Assembly (NCBI GenBank): GCA_009760855.2
Contig: WPIO01000083.1
Coordinates: 514,501 to 578,500, forward strand
Direction of reading: 5' to 3'
Origin: Cristatella mucedo
Lineage: Eukaryota > Bryozoa > Phylactolaemata > Cristatellidae
DNA: 64,000 nucleotides
Each line of letters opens with the position of its first letter. Positions within the stretch are counted from its first letter, which is position 1. The notes beneath the pieces were generated by a model, which made no database searches, was not told the DNA's origin, and saw nothing but the letters and a program-made list of their open reading frames with translations. The position numbers and the translations under genes are program-made. Below are positions 13,331 to 27,085 of this stretch, piece by piece.

Positions 13331-14469
13331 CAAATATATTGCTATCTGTCTTATAAAACCCAAGTCTTTCGAAATAATAGATATACTTGCGATGTATTAG
13401 CAATATTGCGCCCACTACCAATAAACATTGTGTTACTGTACTAGCTTAATCAAGTAAGCGTCACGAAAAATAAATACTCCCACACAAAGAAATATTTCGT
13501 CGAGGAACTTTTAGAGCCCAAGACGTGAATTAATAAACCCAACTCCTCTTCAGGAAAAAAGTTAACTATACTGAGATCTCTGCAAGCGTTAGCCCAGCTG
13601 AAGTGTACCCAATATGCCAGAGTCAGTCACACGATGTATTTGTTATATCACTTTGTATCTTACACTACTTACACTAACGCCTCTCATGGTTGTGGCAACT
13701 TTTGTACCGTTACACAATTCATCCTACTCGTCGTGAATATACTTTGATTCGAGTTTTTATACAAAGCTCATGATATAAATCACAAGACAAAGTGCCGAGT
13801 GATCTTATTGAGATGAAAAAATCGATAATTTGATACACTAAAACATTATTTTGATCGGAAAAAAACATGCTAAAGCTCAAGCATTATTATTTATGTTATC
13901 AGCCTTACTTGTGTAGAAATAAAATAATCTTATAAATCCATGGAAGAAATGTAAACAATGAAATCCTTTAACCAATTTATGTTTTTCAAAAGAGCATTAT
14001 GGCGTCACGTCCAGATTTTATCGCAATTTTAGGTAGCAATCGTGAAATCAATTTTTTAAGCATATAAATTAAATTATAACAGTCAAACGACAGCAATTAG
14101 TTGGCAAAGAAGGCTGATGCCGAGTAATTGTCAAAAGAAATTATTCACAGCGTGTGAATAAGCCTTAGCTCGCCAAGTTTCACAAAATTAAAGGTAAGTA
14201 CTTCCAAACAAGACGCCGCTCAATCAGGGGATGAGTGAGCAACTTTACATATAATGTGACAAATAAAACCACAACAACAATCATAACAATGAAACATACG
14301 CTATAAATCCTATGAGAACTAGATAGCTTCCCACCACGGTAAAATGTTATAAAATAAGCACTTCAAATTAAACTGATAATCTCGACGACGATTGCAGATA
14401 TAAGCATGCAAAGAAAAACTCGCGCGGATGTAGACAATACTGCGAGAGAAAAGTGAATTTTTAGTAACC
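13331..14469. other. AT-rich, nothing recognised
   Basis: Low-GC sequence without an ORF above about 60 codons and without a visible repeat. Confidence 0.5.
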
Positions 14470-14770
14470 TTTATGCATTATTCGGTAGTGAGTTTCAGGC
14501 TTTTGGTGCTTACGAACTGAATTCACGGTCTCCAAAGGATTTTAATTTGGTTAGAGACATATCTAAGCGATTTGAGTCGGAAGAGCGACTGGCGAGTATT
14601 CGAACCCGAAGGATTTCCGCGAGTTGAGCTGGACCGAGAATACGTAGGACCTAGAAGCGAGAGTTCCGTAAATATTCGATAGGCTTCTTAATACTGAGCC
14701 CGTGCAAGTCGATGAAAAGCCGTGCAAATAAAGTCTTCGACGTTCACTAGCTGATTTAACAGCCAGAAAA
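14470..14770 (-). mobile_element. LINE A and C fragments, fused
   Basis: 14,470-14,575 matches the reversed end of family A (gtgagtttcaggcttttggtgcttacgaact type sequence, here close to the shared form at 21,815). From 14,575 to 14,770 it changes to family C-like minus-strand sequence. Both are 5'-truncated debris. Confidence 0.5.
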
Positions 14771-14773
14771 GCC

Positions 14774-14890
14774 TCAAAGGCTATCACCACCGCTTGCAGC
14801 GGCCATAAAAGATCGCCCTCAGCGAAGGATTCGAAACCACGACATCGGTCCCGCGGTCGTGAAGAGCAACCGCCTCACAAATCACTGCTG
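14774..14890 (-). mobile_element. tRNA-derived SINE (SINE-2)
   Basis: The minus strand reads ggttgctcttcacgaccg, then a B-box-like gtggtttcgaatcc, then a shared 3' part (ttttatggccgctgcaagcggtg). Related copies lie at 29,120 (plus) and 41,330 (minus). The A-box region is degenerate. Confidence 0.55.
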
Positions 14891-15701
14891 TAGGCTTGTG
14901 CACCAACCATAAACGTCCTATTGCACCGGAAGCAACACCTGAGAGTAGCGAGTTGCAAAAATCTAGAAGGGGATGTGATGAATGCACGGTACGGCGCGGC
15001 TGAGGTATTTTTATCAAACAAGACTGGAAGTTTCGCATTTTGGGTAAACGGTAAGAAAGGAGACTTGAATATGAAGCTGATGGATGTGATCATCTGGTCA
15101 AGTTCTTCATTTTGAATTTTGCAGCAGCGAAGTAGCCAAATGCAGCTCTGGAGCTTCGCAAGCTGCGACCCGGCGACCGCGCAAGAGAGCAGTCTGATCG
15201 CCCCGGAATATGGCGTCGTGCCTTCCCAGCCTTGACACTGCCGCCAGACTATGTGCAGACCTCTGCCGCGCATAAGCTGTGCGTATTTAGCTGCTGGGCG
15301 TCGCAGGTGGAGGTAAACTTTAGCCACACTTCATTCAAGCAAACATCGTCAAGTCATGTTCCGTATACCACCAAGTGTGCGCTCAGAAAACGTACGTCAA
15401 ACCATTAGCTTGGCGGCCATTTCAGTGAGCTGCCACCAACAACAATGCAATGCTCACCCGCGTCCGCGTCTAGCTGCTAGGATACAGCTGACCGCGTGCG
15501 TGGAGCAGCAGTCACTGCCATTGCTCTTCCACAGTTCGGTGACCTCCGACTGTTCTTGCCTCGGGTTTAGCATAGTCGCTTACTCTTGCGTGCGACACTC
15601 CCAATACACGCATAATTATACTAGGGAGCATTTATGCGCTTGGGCGCGTGCACACAGACATACACGCATATCTAAAGCATATGCAGCTGTACACATGTTT
15701 A

Positions 15702-15819
<118 letters not shown>

Positions 15820-15834
15820 CTGCTTTATTAAGAC

Positions 15835-16520
15835 ATGAAAGTTATATGTACACCAACCGGTGGACCTCTGCCCTGCCTTATGGTGTCAGAGACGCATAGC
15901 CGCCGAAATGCCACCCGTTCCTTTCGCGAAATGCCGAGGTCGGCGAGGCAGGCTTCATTATCGGGCCACCAGCTGCTGCAGAGGCCGCCGACCACGAAGG
16001 GCCGCGCCCCTGCCGTCCGGTAGCCAGCGATTGGGAGAGACCGGGCTATGACCCTGTACTTTCAACTTTTTCCAGGCCGCCACTACCAAGATATACTCGC
16101 TGCTGTCAAACGGCACCGTCACATTGACGATGACCGCCTCGGTGCCGTTGTCGATGACCAGGTCCGGCTTGAGAACCGGGCACCCGGTGAGCGGGAAGGC
16201 ATGACATGTCAAGAGGCAGGAGCGTACCGTGGCCCGGAAGATCCCCGATTAGTCGGACCAGAACCAGGTTGTGGCGGGCCGTAATCGCTTGCAGCATCAG
16301 TCGGCAGTGGCTAAGCGAGTGGCCGACGGTCTCTGCCTCCGTGCAGCATATGAGGCAGCTGGTAACCGTCCCGCTGCTATGACCGACTCCTAGTGGCAGC
16401 CACTTGCAGCACGTCCAGGCGCGCTCGGCGGACGGACCGTCAGGCCCGAAACACAAGCCATGACCCGAGGTCTCGAAATGGCTGTGGGCCGGAAACCTGT
16501 CCTCGGCCCGACAACGGCTG
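15835..16520 (-). pseudogene. C-terminus of an R2-group (RLE-type) LINE protein
   Basis: Minus-strand frames at 16,456-16,106, 16,212-15,958 and about 15,965-15,865 together hold the C-terminal landmarks of R2/R4/NeSL-type retrotransposon proteins: a Cys/His knuckle (CLICCTEAETVGHSLSHC), then the restriction-like endonuclease core with KPDLVIDN and AVIVNVTVPF (PD...D-type catalytic pattern), then the conserved tail NEACLADLGISR and [12 protein letters not shown]. Two frameshifts separate them, so this copy is dead. A poly(A)-signal-like aataaag (minus) lies at about 15,825-15,832, immediately before the (TA)n tract. This lineage is distinct from the CR1/L2-like families elsewhere. Confidence 0.75.
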
Positions 16521-16678
16521 CGCGGGCTGGGCCGCCAAAGCTCGACCTATATATGCAGTAAATACGTGTATAGCTGCATATGCGTTATACTTATTCTATC
16601 AATATATCGATGCACGTACGTATTCGTATGCATACATTTATGTTCCTATATACATATTTATACTGTATACATACGTGC

Positions 16679-16827
16679 ATATATATATATATATATATAC
16701 ATTGTGTGTGTGTGTGTGTGTGCGCGTATGCGCGTGTGAGTGTGTGTTTGTGTGTGTGAGTGTGAGTGTGAGTGTGTGTGTGTGAGTGTGTGAGTGTGTG
16801 AGTGTGTGAGTGTGTGAGTGTGTGAGT

Positions 16828-16876
<49 letters not shown>

Positions 16877-16877
16877 C

Positions 16878-16921
<44 letters not shown>

Positions 16922-16940
16922 ATGGGTGGGTGGGTGGGTG
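16679..16940. repeat. compound (AT)n/(GT)n microsatellite
   Basis: An AT run (16,679-16,700) followed by about 220 bp of GT with GAGT variants and a GGGT end (16,920-16,945). It accounts for the long Thr-His and Val-Cys ORFs on the two strands. Confidence 0.97.
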
Positions 16941-17429
16941 GGTGGTTGGGTGCCTGGCTATAATAACCATTAGTCGTTCGTATTTCGCGCCTCAAGAGAA
17001 ACAAATCTTTATCTATTCTCTTTAGAGCTCACTGCAAGAGAATCAATAATCAAGGGTTAAGGAGATGCACTGTGTTGTGCTTAGAAAAGCAAAAACATTG
17101 CGCAATTATCATATTACACCAGCACGTGAGATCATAGAAAACTACAGCCAGGGTCGCCGGTCAGTTCAAGTGAACAGCACGCGAACTGAGTCATGCGCAG
17201 GCAAGTTAGCGAGCTAGCTCCGGACACAGAAATGGAAAGCTCGCCGCGGCGGCTCAGGAAAAGCGGCTCAGAGGAGCAGCTGCGTCAGAACCTGGCACAT
17301 TTATATGATGTGCAAATTTAATGCGAGCAGCGAAAGAAGCCAGAAAGAAGAACCAATTAAAAAAATATGTATTTACAAATAAAATCTAAAAATAAAAATT
17401 AATAAATAAAATCTATTTTCTAATTTTAT

Positions 17430-17710
17430 TTATTTATAACATTTGAAAGGCGAGTATAAGACTTTTGGCGCCTGAGAACTGATGATCGTAGAAGCGCCAG
17501 AAGATTTCCATTTCGTGATAGGAATGCCAGCAAGACTGAATGCCGAGGAGTGTGTGCTGCACAAGCCCAGAAAGGAGGAGCAAGAAAGTCAGGTAGAAAG
17601 GCTGGCGCAAGAGGTCGAAGCAACCTGTAAGCCAGAAAAAAGGGGGACCTTGGAGTTTAAGTAGACGCTTGCTTGATACGAAGCCAGTTAAGCTCAGAGA
17701 TAAGTGGTGT
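17430..17710 (-). mobile_element. LINE family C fragment
   Basis: The reversed RT C-terminal pattern ends at 17,675-17,700 with the complement of a 'SELNWL' type motif, as at 6,150 and 29,400. It is heavily degenerate. Confidence 0.45.
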
Positions 17711-17826
17711 CATGCTGCAACTACAACGATGACTATAGATGATATTAAAAAAAAAATTGGACACGTTTCCGATGGCTGTCTCTGGTGCCTCGGCGACTGT
17801 TGATATTTCGAAATCCTACTTCAGCT

Positions 17827-18170
17827 TAATAATAATAATAATAATATTGCACTTGATAAAGCGCCCTCAGAGAACTTAATCTCTTTCTAGGCGCTTTACA
17901 TTTGCTGCAAAGTGATACGCAATAGAATAGTAAGTAAAATCATGCTTGAAAAGCAAACAAAATGAATAACATGGTTAGGGGTTACATGCACTGGGTCAGC
18001 ATGCAAATGTGGTTAGTGGCAGCATGAACAGTGTCAGCACGCATAAGCACATCGAGGACGAATCACAAGGACCCACTAAATGCTGTGAGCTGAGCGATAG
18101 TGAAAAGTTGCAAGAATGCAAAATGAATGAAAAAAATGAAAAGAATGAAAAATAATGCAAAATCGGTCAG
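17827..18170 (-). mobile_element. LINE family A 3' tail, reversed
   Basis: An AAT repeat, then the conserved tail block (gataaagcgccctcagagaa) and the 3' UTR as at 11,193. The body of the element is missing. Confidence 0.8.
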
Positions 18171-19161
18171 ATAATGACAGCCCTGGAGATCATTAGCAGC
18201 TCCCGACTTACACCCTTATAAGAAAGGGATGTATCGTATGTAGCTGTTAGTACTCGAAGCGTCGAGGCAACTAATTACCCGATACAGCGCACATGTAGCC
18301 CCCTCGGGCTGTCGAAATGACAATTTAAACGCTAAGGGCATTACATTGTTACATGTTAAAATGCGGGATCTATTTAGTGCTGCCGTACTCGGTTACCGCC
18401 GGCGCTACCTGAATCGTGCATTTGATGCGGCGCTCAAGAAATCCCGGCTTCGAGGCATAGCGCTTGTCGCTTGTCGCCGCCGGACATTGCATCGTGTGAC
18501 ATGCATGCGAGTGCAGCGTGCGTGGCCGGTGAACTTCCGTGCAGAAGCTGCCACGGCATACTTGCAACCACTGCGATAAATTCGTTCTATGCCTACACGA
18601 GTGTCAGGAGAAGCGTCAATGCATGCGATTTCAATTTTTGTCTGAGCCAAAAACCAGCGAAAGCTCCGGTATAGTCATCTCGCTCCGTTGCTTCATAGTC
18701 CAGCTCCGCGAGAAGAGGGGCTGATCGTCCCGTCAGCTGCCGGTCTACGCAAATCTTTTGATTCCTGAAGACGACACGTAATGGCGAATTTTCTCTTAGT
18801 GTTCGTAATGCCGAAAACAGGGTATGTCCGTTTTACTGCACCACTTTCGCTAGTCGCTATTTTATTGCAACGTTTACAAGAGCTCTCTGCCTGTGGATTC
18901 GCTTCACTGAGTCATATTAGAAGTAGTCATAGTATGGTCACGGAAGACAACGCTGCGCCATTTTGTCGCGTGACGAAAGTTCGCCATCTTACCGCGTGAC
19001 GGACGAAATTTCTCGCTTTAATTATTAGAGATGATGCTGGTCGCATACAAACAGAAATTTAAGCCGCACTGCGTATACACCATCTCTGGTCACTGACAGC
19101 AGCGCGAAGGCGCAATGGCTGAAGCTCGGCATCCGGACTGTACTTTTAAAACACATGTACT

Positions 19162-19199
<38 letters not shown>

Positions 19200-21029
19200 G
19201 TACAGGGGGGGGGGGCTTGGCATGCTTGAACGCGTACGTCGCAGATTAAAGCCTAGGCCTTACAAGCTTGCGTTCGATGTCGCAGGTAGATTAGTGTCAT
19301 TAACTCAGTCAGTAGCACGCTGGACCGGTAGCTCTGACGATACGACGGTGTCGCTCGCACTGAAAGGCAAAAATGCAGTGGCGGCATTCAGTGTCCGACC
19401 GCCACCGCATGCTTGCTACCTGTCGCTCTGCATTTTGAAATTAGGGCACCGAGTGAACTGACGGAGAGCTTAAGTCTCTTTCAAGATCAGAGCGGAATCG
19501 CAATCGCGGACGGAGCGCATCAGCCAAGGGCTGAGGGGGAGCATGACATTTGCAGCTGCGACGAATCCAGGCGTTCCTGGACGTTTTCTTTTCAATGAAA
19601 ACTTTGAGACGTGCGCCGGGTGTGCGCTTAACGCGAAGTTTCGTCTGACAGCCGCATTTTTCTGGCTTGTAAGGATGCTTTCATGTATGCCCTGCGAATC
19701 TTGCTCGATCATCTTTTATATTCATTGGTGATCACTAGCCCAGCCGCATGTTAAACATTCAAAGACTCGCGCGATACAGGGAATGTAAACCCTAAATCTT
19801 TATGAAACAATGCAAGTGTGCTTTTATAAGGAGAAAGCTTACAATTTATACTCGTGGAATTACAGTAACGAAAACCTATTCATTTTCAGTAGTGAGCACA
19901 TTGCAGCAATGACCTGGTTGCAGTTTGTGAATTTTCAGCATGCTTGAAATCATTGACAAGGAGAAAATCGGTGAGATGTGTAGAGTGGTTCTGATGCAAG
20001 CCTGCCCTTTGAGAGGTGGCTGCTCACATCTGAAGTCAGTTGCGTTTTAATCGGAGCATTTGAGTCGTACCACCTATGCTACCAATATAAAAATTCGCAT
20101 TTTTTGGTAATTATTATGAAGCATACTAATAGAAACCTAAGAAATTGAATCGCACTTTAGGCATATCACATCGAGAAAATAAGAAGCAAGTTAACTGATA
20201 AGCAACTTGCACGTATTAGCTGGTAAGCTGAATAAATGAAGCAAAATAAAGACTTTTGTGACAGGTGAGACAGGTGAAGCTGCAAGCGAATGAGGCATCT
20301 TGACTTTGCTAACTTGTGAATTGCTGAAATTGTTTTCAATTAATAATAAATACCAGGTGAGATGCATCTGCCAGCCCAAGACTAGGTGATTGGTTATAAG
20401 GGCCTAGCGTAGTCTCCTTACACGTAAATAAAGTTCAACTGCCGATAGGCCCCAAGAAGTAGCGAAGTAGCGGCCATTATTGTCAGCACTGCAGCCAGTG
20501 CAGGCCACTCCCCCTTCCAAGCAAGCTGGCGGTGGTGGTTCGGATTTGAGGCAACCTGATCAGGTAGAAAAATTGGCATACAATGCCCAATTTTAGTAAA
20601 GAAAAGTTAATATAGGATGGTTCACATGGGCGAGGAATATGTTGTGAGGTACAAGTGAGAGTTCTAATTTCGCTTTAAATGGCACGTTTTCAGCAAATGG
20701 TATTATATCAATCAGCAAAACCCTCCTGTATGTTGACACATTTGAGCAGAAGACATCCTTTTTTTAGGATTTGAGTTAGGTTTAGAGACGCAGCTAAACT
20801 GTAAGATTAAGAGGGGTGGCTGGTGCGAGATGCGCGTTCGAGGAGCAAACTTCTCAGGCACACAAGCCGAAGCCAGAGAACGAAGGGAGTGGAGGCGCCT
20901 CAACGAAAAACATTCCTCAAAAATAGACACGCGGCAGATGGAGATCCCGTGACAGTAATGAGAAATGAGGCCTGGCGTGGCTGTAGCGAAGTCTGTAGCT
21001 GAGCGTCCTGACAGCCACTCAATTATTAA
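18171..21029. other. no gene recognised; (CA)n and poly-G inside
   Basis: Holds a (CA)n tract at 19,163-19,198 with an 11-base G run at 19,205-19,215. Several ORFs of 60-80 codons overlap on both strands, with no domain visible. No gene can be supported. Confidence 0.5.
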
Positions 21030-23150
21030 AGCTGCCCTTGGGGTATGTATTGTTGAAATCCGCATTTCATTGGCAGCAAACTTTCTCAAATTAAATGAAG
21101 ATAAAAACATATTTAATAGTTATGGGCAAACCAAGTGTGAACCCATTTAGAAAATACGTGCAGAAATTAAAAACCTATTCCTTAAAATGAGCTCTGAAAA
21201 ATTTTCTCCTATAGCATACGCACGAAATTTTGATGCCCTGTTCCAAAGTGACCTTTCACCAGACGATCTCATTAGCTCCATACTCAAGTCTGCTTACTTT
21301 CAGCTATTTAACATTGCACCAATTTGGTCCTTCTCATAATTTTAATAATACATTTGCATAGCGTCCTCAGAGACGCGGATACATATCCAAATTCTACTAC
21401 GTATGTGCGACATTCCGTCTTGACTTCTACCACACCCTGCTTGAAGGTGTTGCGGCCTATGCAATCAGGAGCTCACAGCTGGTGCAAAACTCTAAATAAC
21501 AATAATAATAATAATACACTAGGTAAAGCGCCCTCGGAGAACTCAATCTCTGTCTAGTTGCTTTACATTAGCTGCAAAGTAAGTACGATCGAATGATAAG
21601 CGGTATCATACTTGATAAACAACATAAATAACATGGTTAGGGGTGACCTGCACCGGTTTAGCTTGCAAGTGTGGTTAGTGGCAACATGCACAGAGTCAGC
21701 ACGCATAAGCACATAAAAAAGAGTCCCAGGGACCCACAAAATACTTTTATAAATAGGTGCGTTTTTAATTTCTTTTTAAATGTGGTCAAGTCAGGGAATG
21801 TCGTGACGCAAGTGAGGGTGAGTTCCAGGTTTTGGGAGCTTACGAACTAAAGGCACGTTCTCCGAAGGATTTGAGGTTTACACCAGGTATTGGTAAGCAG
21901 TTAGTTTCCGAAAAGCGGGTGGTATGGTGCTTGGCCTGGTGGGGGAGTAGATTTGATAGGTAGGCTGGAGCCAAGGAATGAAGGGACTTAAAAGTGAGCG
22001 ACAAAACCTTTAAGTCGATCCGTTGCTTCACAGGGAGCCAGTGCAGGTCGGTGAGAAGGGGTGTGACGTGGCAACTGCGACGCTCACGACGGACAAGTCT
22101 AGCTGCAGAGTTTTGCACCGGCTGTAAGCGTCTGATTACACATGCCAGTACGCCAGAAAGCAGTGAGTTTCAAAAGTCAAGACGGATGTCACAAATGCAT
22201 GGACCAACTAAGATGTGATATCCCTATCTAAACAAGCCCGAATTTAAGCAATCTTATGTAGATGAAAGTAGGCAGATTTGATTGTAGAGCTGATGTGATC
22301 GTCTATAAAAAGGTCACTTTGGAAGCGACGCGTAGATTTCTTGCAGATTCAACAGGAAATATGCTGGCAGAGCCGATTTTGAGCGTTAGCCTTTCCAATT
22401 CCTGAATCACACTTGGTTTGCCTATAACTAGTAAGTCAGTATTATCATTTAATTTAAGAAAATTTGCTGTCATTTATGTGCGGATGTCATCCATACATGC
22501 AGCAAAGGAATTGAGAGAATTCGAGGTGCTCGGAGGCTGGGAGGGATCAAAGCAAAGGTACAACTGAGTGTTTTCCGCACACAAGTGAAAGCCTAGATTG
22601 TGCTTGGCAAACACATTGGAAAGAGAGAGAGAGAAAGAGAGTTCAGCTAGGCTTGACCGTCAGAAGAGTAGCAGCTGCCACATTATATCACTTCTTGCTG
22701 ACTTGCACTGGCTCCCAATCAAGAAGTGCATCGACTTGGAAGTCTTTTAACTGGCTTATAAGTCCCTTTACTCTGTGGCTCCAACCTACTTATCAAAACT
22801 ATTCCCCAATTAGGCTAGGCATCACACTTCCCGTTCTTTTGACTAAGTCGTTTAGCTATGTCGCAAATTCTTTGGAGACTATGCCTTCAGATCGCATGCT
22901 CCGAAAGCCGGGAGCTCACTACAGACTGAAGTCACGACATCGTCTGAACTGATATTTAAAAAGTAGCTAAAACCGTATCTGTTGTTAACATTCACCGGGT
23001 TTCGTGAATTAACCACCGTGTGCTCATTCGTGCTGACAATGTGCTTACTGCTCACTAACCCCAGTGATAAGATTCCTTTACACCACATGTATAGTTTCTA
23101 GTAATAGAGTTAATCCTTTAAGGGCGCTACACTGAGATATTATTATTACT
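21030..23150 (+). mobile_element. LINE family A copy split by a nested LINE A
   Basis: A plus-strand family A copy starts at about 21,030 with the RT end (ISLAANFLKLNEDK). It is interrupted at about 21,498 after 'ggtgcaaaactct' and resumes at about 22,648 with 'cagctaggcttgaccgtc', continuing through the C-terminal RT region (ADLHWL-type sequence at 22,690) to a tail at about 23,150. The interruption is a reversed family A element. All reading frames are broken. Confidence 0.7.
21499..22640 (-). mobile_element. LINE family A, 5'-truncated, nested insertion
   Basis: Starts at its 3' end on the plus strand with an AAT repeat and the tail block, then the UTR and the RT C-terminus. The latter is open at 21,840-22,118 and contains LLTDLHWLPVKQRIDLKVL, SLHSLAPAYLSNLLPHQAKH and GVNLKSFGERAFSS. 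Upstream (22,119-22,640) the thumb region follows in broken frames. This is the best-preserved family A C-terminus in the window. Confidence 0.8.
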
Positions 23151-24129
23151 ACCATTACGTTCGGTATTTTCACTTAATTTTGTTGCTGATTGAAATAACC
23201 TCGTGTCCCATAAAAAAGCCTAAAAAACTGCTTTTGCTTGCAGCCACCTACAGCTCAAGCAAGGGTATGCTCGTGAGCAGGGCCGGGCAAAAAATTGCAG
23301 GGTCTCGAATACCTGCTGGCTGCGAAAAGACCATTACCCAATTCATGCGTAATTTTTTTTAGACCACTTAATAGAACGAGGGTCAAAATGGAGGTTTCTA
23401 GTTCGTGGAAAGATGTGTCCTAGTGTTGGCATAATTTCCGCATTCACTCGGCGGATTACAAAATGATTACAATTGATGCCAGCTCTAAAACTGTTCTTAG
23501 TGGAATCCTAGCAATAACACAAATAAAAAGCTTCTCATCGCACGGAATAATTTATTGCTCGCTCGATTACTGTAAGCTTCGTAGCGGGCACATTTCTGGC
23601 ATCGGCTTCACTGGTCACAGATGCACCTCTACTCAGCTACTCTTTTCTTTCGTCATTTTATGTGCTTCACATTTCGTTCGCTCAGCGGCAAGTATTGTAC
23701 CTGCACGGTCAGAAGGAATCGGGAAACACGCAGTCCTAGAGTTTTAGGCCACTGAGCGGTGTCTTCTAGAAGGCCTCGTATTGCTCCTACGGAAACGAAT
23801 GTAAAAATAATTGACCATGCATGTGCCACTACCGCACTGGGTGTATTCTACCGAATGGCGGCCTGTTTCTTCGCATCAAGCTATTAATCGCACGCAGACA
23901 TTGGGCTGCAAAAGCGGTAGTTGAGTCCCAATTAATAAGGATATGGCATTTTAACTCGAGGATAAATCCACCCTGCCCGATCCGCTCCTAGCGCGGAGCG
24001 AGACTGCACAACCTAACATTTCACAAAGCACTACCGGCTGATCGAGACTGTGAATGGAGAAGTTATTAATTTAGAGGAACTCGTGCTCTGCACAAAACAC
24101 AGGGCTATCCAATCAACACCTAAGCACAA

Positions 24130-25420
24130 GGGCTTGCCGTACAATTTAGCTATCCTGTTCCAAAGTAACCTTTCATTAGACGACCTCATCGGCTCCAGTC
24201 AAGACTGCCTACTTTCAACAACATAACATTGCTCAAATTTGGGCTTGCTTAGACATTGGTGACATACCGTCTCGACTTCTGTAACTAACAGCTTGCTGGT
24301 CTATGGACCTGTGCAACCAGGTGCTTACAGTTGATGCAAAACTCTGCAGCTAGGCCTATGTAATGTAATGTATCTCCCGTCTGTAATTCCACAAAGTCAT
24401 ACAGACCATGTGCGTGTTGCGCAGGAGAGTTTTGTATAGCTCACTCACAGCCTAAGCGGCTTTCGGTACGCATTCGGTACCCAACAGACTTCGTCTCACG
24501 CAACAAAGAGAAAGTGGGAAGCATAGCAGTCAGGAGAGCAGTTCAGGCAGTGAGTAGCAATGAAGTAGCAGCTCAGGACCGCTGAAAAGGATGTGCCATA
24601 GTCGGCAGTAGGAGAGTAGTTGTCGTTGCGTAAGAATTGTGGAAGCGAGTTCCACAGTCTAGGACCTGCAGAGCTAAAGTTTCTATCGCCAACTGTCTTT
24701 AAGCGGAGGAATGGGACAGCTAATTTATTGTCCACACAGAACCTGAGGGCGCGAAGAGGCTGAAACTGGTGCAGCAGTTCCGCTAGGTATGGAGGAGCCA
24801 AGCCGTGGCGGGCCTTGTGGGTCAGCGTAAGAACTTTGGCCTATCTGTCGTAAGCGTTGCAGTTGCCACATCTCACCACTTCTCGCCGACCTGCACTGGC
24901 TCCCAGTCAAGCAGCCTATCGACTAGAAGGTTCCGTCACTTACTTTTAGGTCCCTTCATTCACTGGCTCCAGCCTACCTATCAGAACTACACTACTCCCC
25001 CACCAGGCGAAGAATCATACAACCCGTTGTTCTGACTCGAATATTTTAGACATACCTGGTACGAACCTCAAAACTGTTAGAGACCGTGCCTTTAGTTCGT
25101 ATGCTCCCAAAGCCTGCAACTTACTCTCGACTGAAGTCACGACCAGAGCTAAAGCATATCTGTTTATCGCAGCATTTATTTGGTCCTCGTGATTCGTTCT
25201 TTTTGTGCTTATGAGAGCTGACACTGTGCAAGCTGCCACTAACTATATTAGCATGCTGGTCTGTGCATATCACCTCTAACCATATTGTTCTTGTTGACAT
25301 CGAGCATGCCACTATTAAACATTTAATCATGCTTCTTTTACAGCATAGTATTGTGCCTAGAAAGAGATTAAGTCCTCTGAGGACTCTATACAAAAGTAAT
25401 GTTATTATTATGAAGGTCAA
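24130..25420 (+). mobile_element. LINE family A copy split by a LINE B insertion
   Basis: The left part (24,130-24,359) ends with 'ctctgcagctaggcctat'. The right part (24,838-25,420) resumes with 'ggcctatctgtcgtaagcg' and continues through the RT C-terminal region (cctgcactggctccc) and the UTR to the tail (gagattaagtcctctgagga, then ATT repeats). The 7 bp ggcctat occurs on both sides of the insertion as a target-site duplication. Confidence 0.75.
24360..24837 (-). mobile_element. LINE family B, 5'-truncated, with 7-bp TSD
   Basis: A minus-strand insertion of 478 bp. It encodes the family B RT end (24,496-24,801: APPYLAELLHQFQPL, NKLAVPFLRLKTVGDRNFSS, GPRLWNSLPQFLRN) and ends in the family B tail (an attacattac-type repeat, at the left edge on the plus strand). 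Its flanks are the direct repeat GGCCTAT at 24,353-24,359 and 24,838-24,844. The frame is open but far too short to be active. Confidence 0.85.
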
Positions 25421-26887
25421 ACAAAACGTCGGACAGATGAGGTAATCCATTTAGTACTTGTTAGTGAGATAACTTCGCTCACCTCGCTATCACAATGATC
25501 CAGCTACGAAAAGAATGACAAAGTAAGACAGCAATATAAAAAATAATAATAATTAATGCGTCTAACAGATAAAAAGTTGTGCTAATGTTGTGTAGACGAC
25601 GATTGATACCGCTTAGCCATCAAACAATAAGCCTCTTTCCTGCGATCAAGTAACGGCAAGTAGACAACTTCACGACGATAAGTCTGCGCCAACCGTGTAG
25701 CCTGCCTCGAGAACTTATTCTAACCAGACCCGTGTGGGTGGCGCAACAACACTCACGAGCGGATACATCCCCAACGTTACCCTTGAACGCGTTCTCGATC
25801 TTGCTACCAGTCTGCTGGCCACGGGTCTGGCAGGAGGCTTGGCAGCATGACAGCTGACGCCAGCCCGTGCTTGGGTATGGCCTATGCAGATACTTACTCT
25901 GGCATAGGAAATAATCGAGTAATCAGTATTGCATTCGACTGCACTATTGAAGGTGCTATTCAATGTAAATGAAAGTGCTAACCCAGTTTACGACACGATT
26001 TGAGCAAAGAAGTTCGGTATGTCTTTTCATCTGAAAAGCAACTGAAAACGACATTGCTTCATCCGTCACTTAATAATAAGATACTGAACAACCGAAGGTC
26101 GTTTGCAGTCAAACTGTACCGTCACTATCTGCTTCGCAGGTTAGTGTTTTACCAATTGAGTTATTGAGTCATCAGTCTCCGACTCTCAACATAGCGCTAC
26201 TTGGCTTAAAATGACCATCTTCTCGTCTGAGCCGAATCCAGGCATGCAATCCGGGTGCGTGTGTGTATCTTTAATTGTAATTGGGCCCACAGTAGCAACC
26301 AATATGTCTGATGTGGTCGGCAACTGGAGACTGTATTCCACTGTCAAGCGGACTGAGGTCCAGTCAGGCAGGGATATTTCCGCAGCCCACTGTCCAAGCA
26401 ACGACTTTCGACCCTCGTGAATGGCTGAATGCTAAGTTTGCAAGTGATGCATCAATTCGTGAATACTGAATCTTTGAAGGACGTTTGCAGCCGGAAGCAG
26501 TCTGAGAGCAGAAGCATTCTGCCTCGAGCCAGGAATCAGCACAGCAGCAACCTCTAGCTTACAACTGTGCTCAATCAATGGCGAGACCAAGACACAATAA
26601 TCCTCTTAAAACATTAGGCACAAAGCCTTCACTTCACACAACCATAAGGTGCCTAATCCGAATCAACACAACACTAGCGCTTCAATAGATCCGAAGTCAG
26701 CTAAATGTAAATGCACTAGGTAAAAAGAGTGTATTAAACAGCCAGGTCGATGCACCATGCAGCAAAAAAGCTTTGTCCAGCTGGAGAATCAAGCATGATG
26801 TAATTTCATCTTTATTTTAAACTCTCAAGCAAGCCAGGCGGGCCACTTTGAAGAGTATTCGAATGAAATACTTATCGGAAGAATTCT
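25421..26887. other. no gene recognised
   Basis: ORFs of 60-80 codons only. No domain, RNA gene or repeat family seen. Confidence 0.45.

Positions 26888-27085
<198 letters not shown>

Noticed and set aside
14774-14890. Functional tRNA gene
   Set aside because: A B-box-like sequence is present, but no cloverleaf with a proper acceptor stem and anticodon arm can be formed, and copies at 29,115 and 41,330 share a 3' tail as in a SINE.
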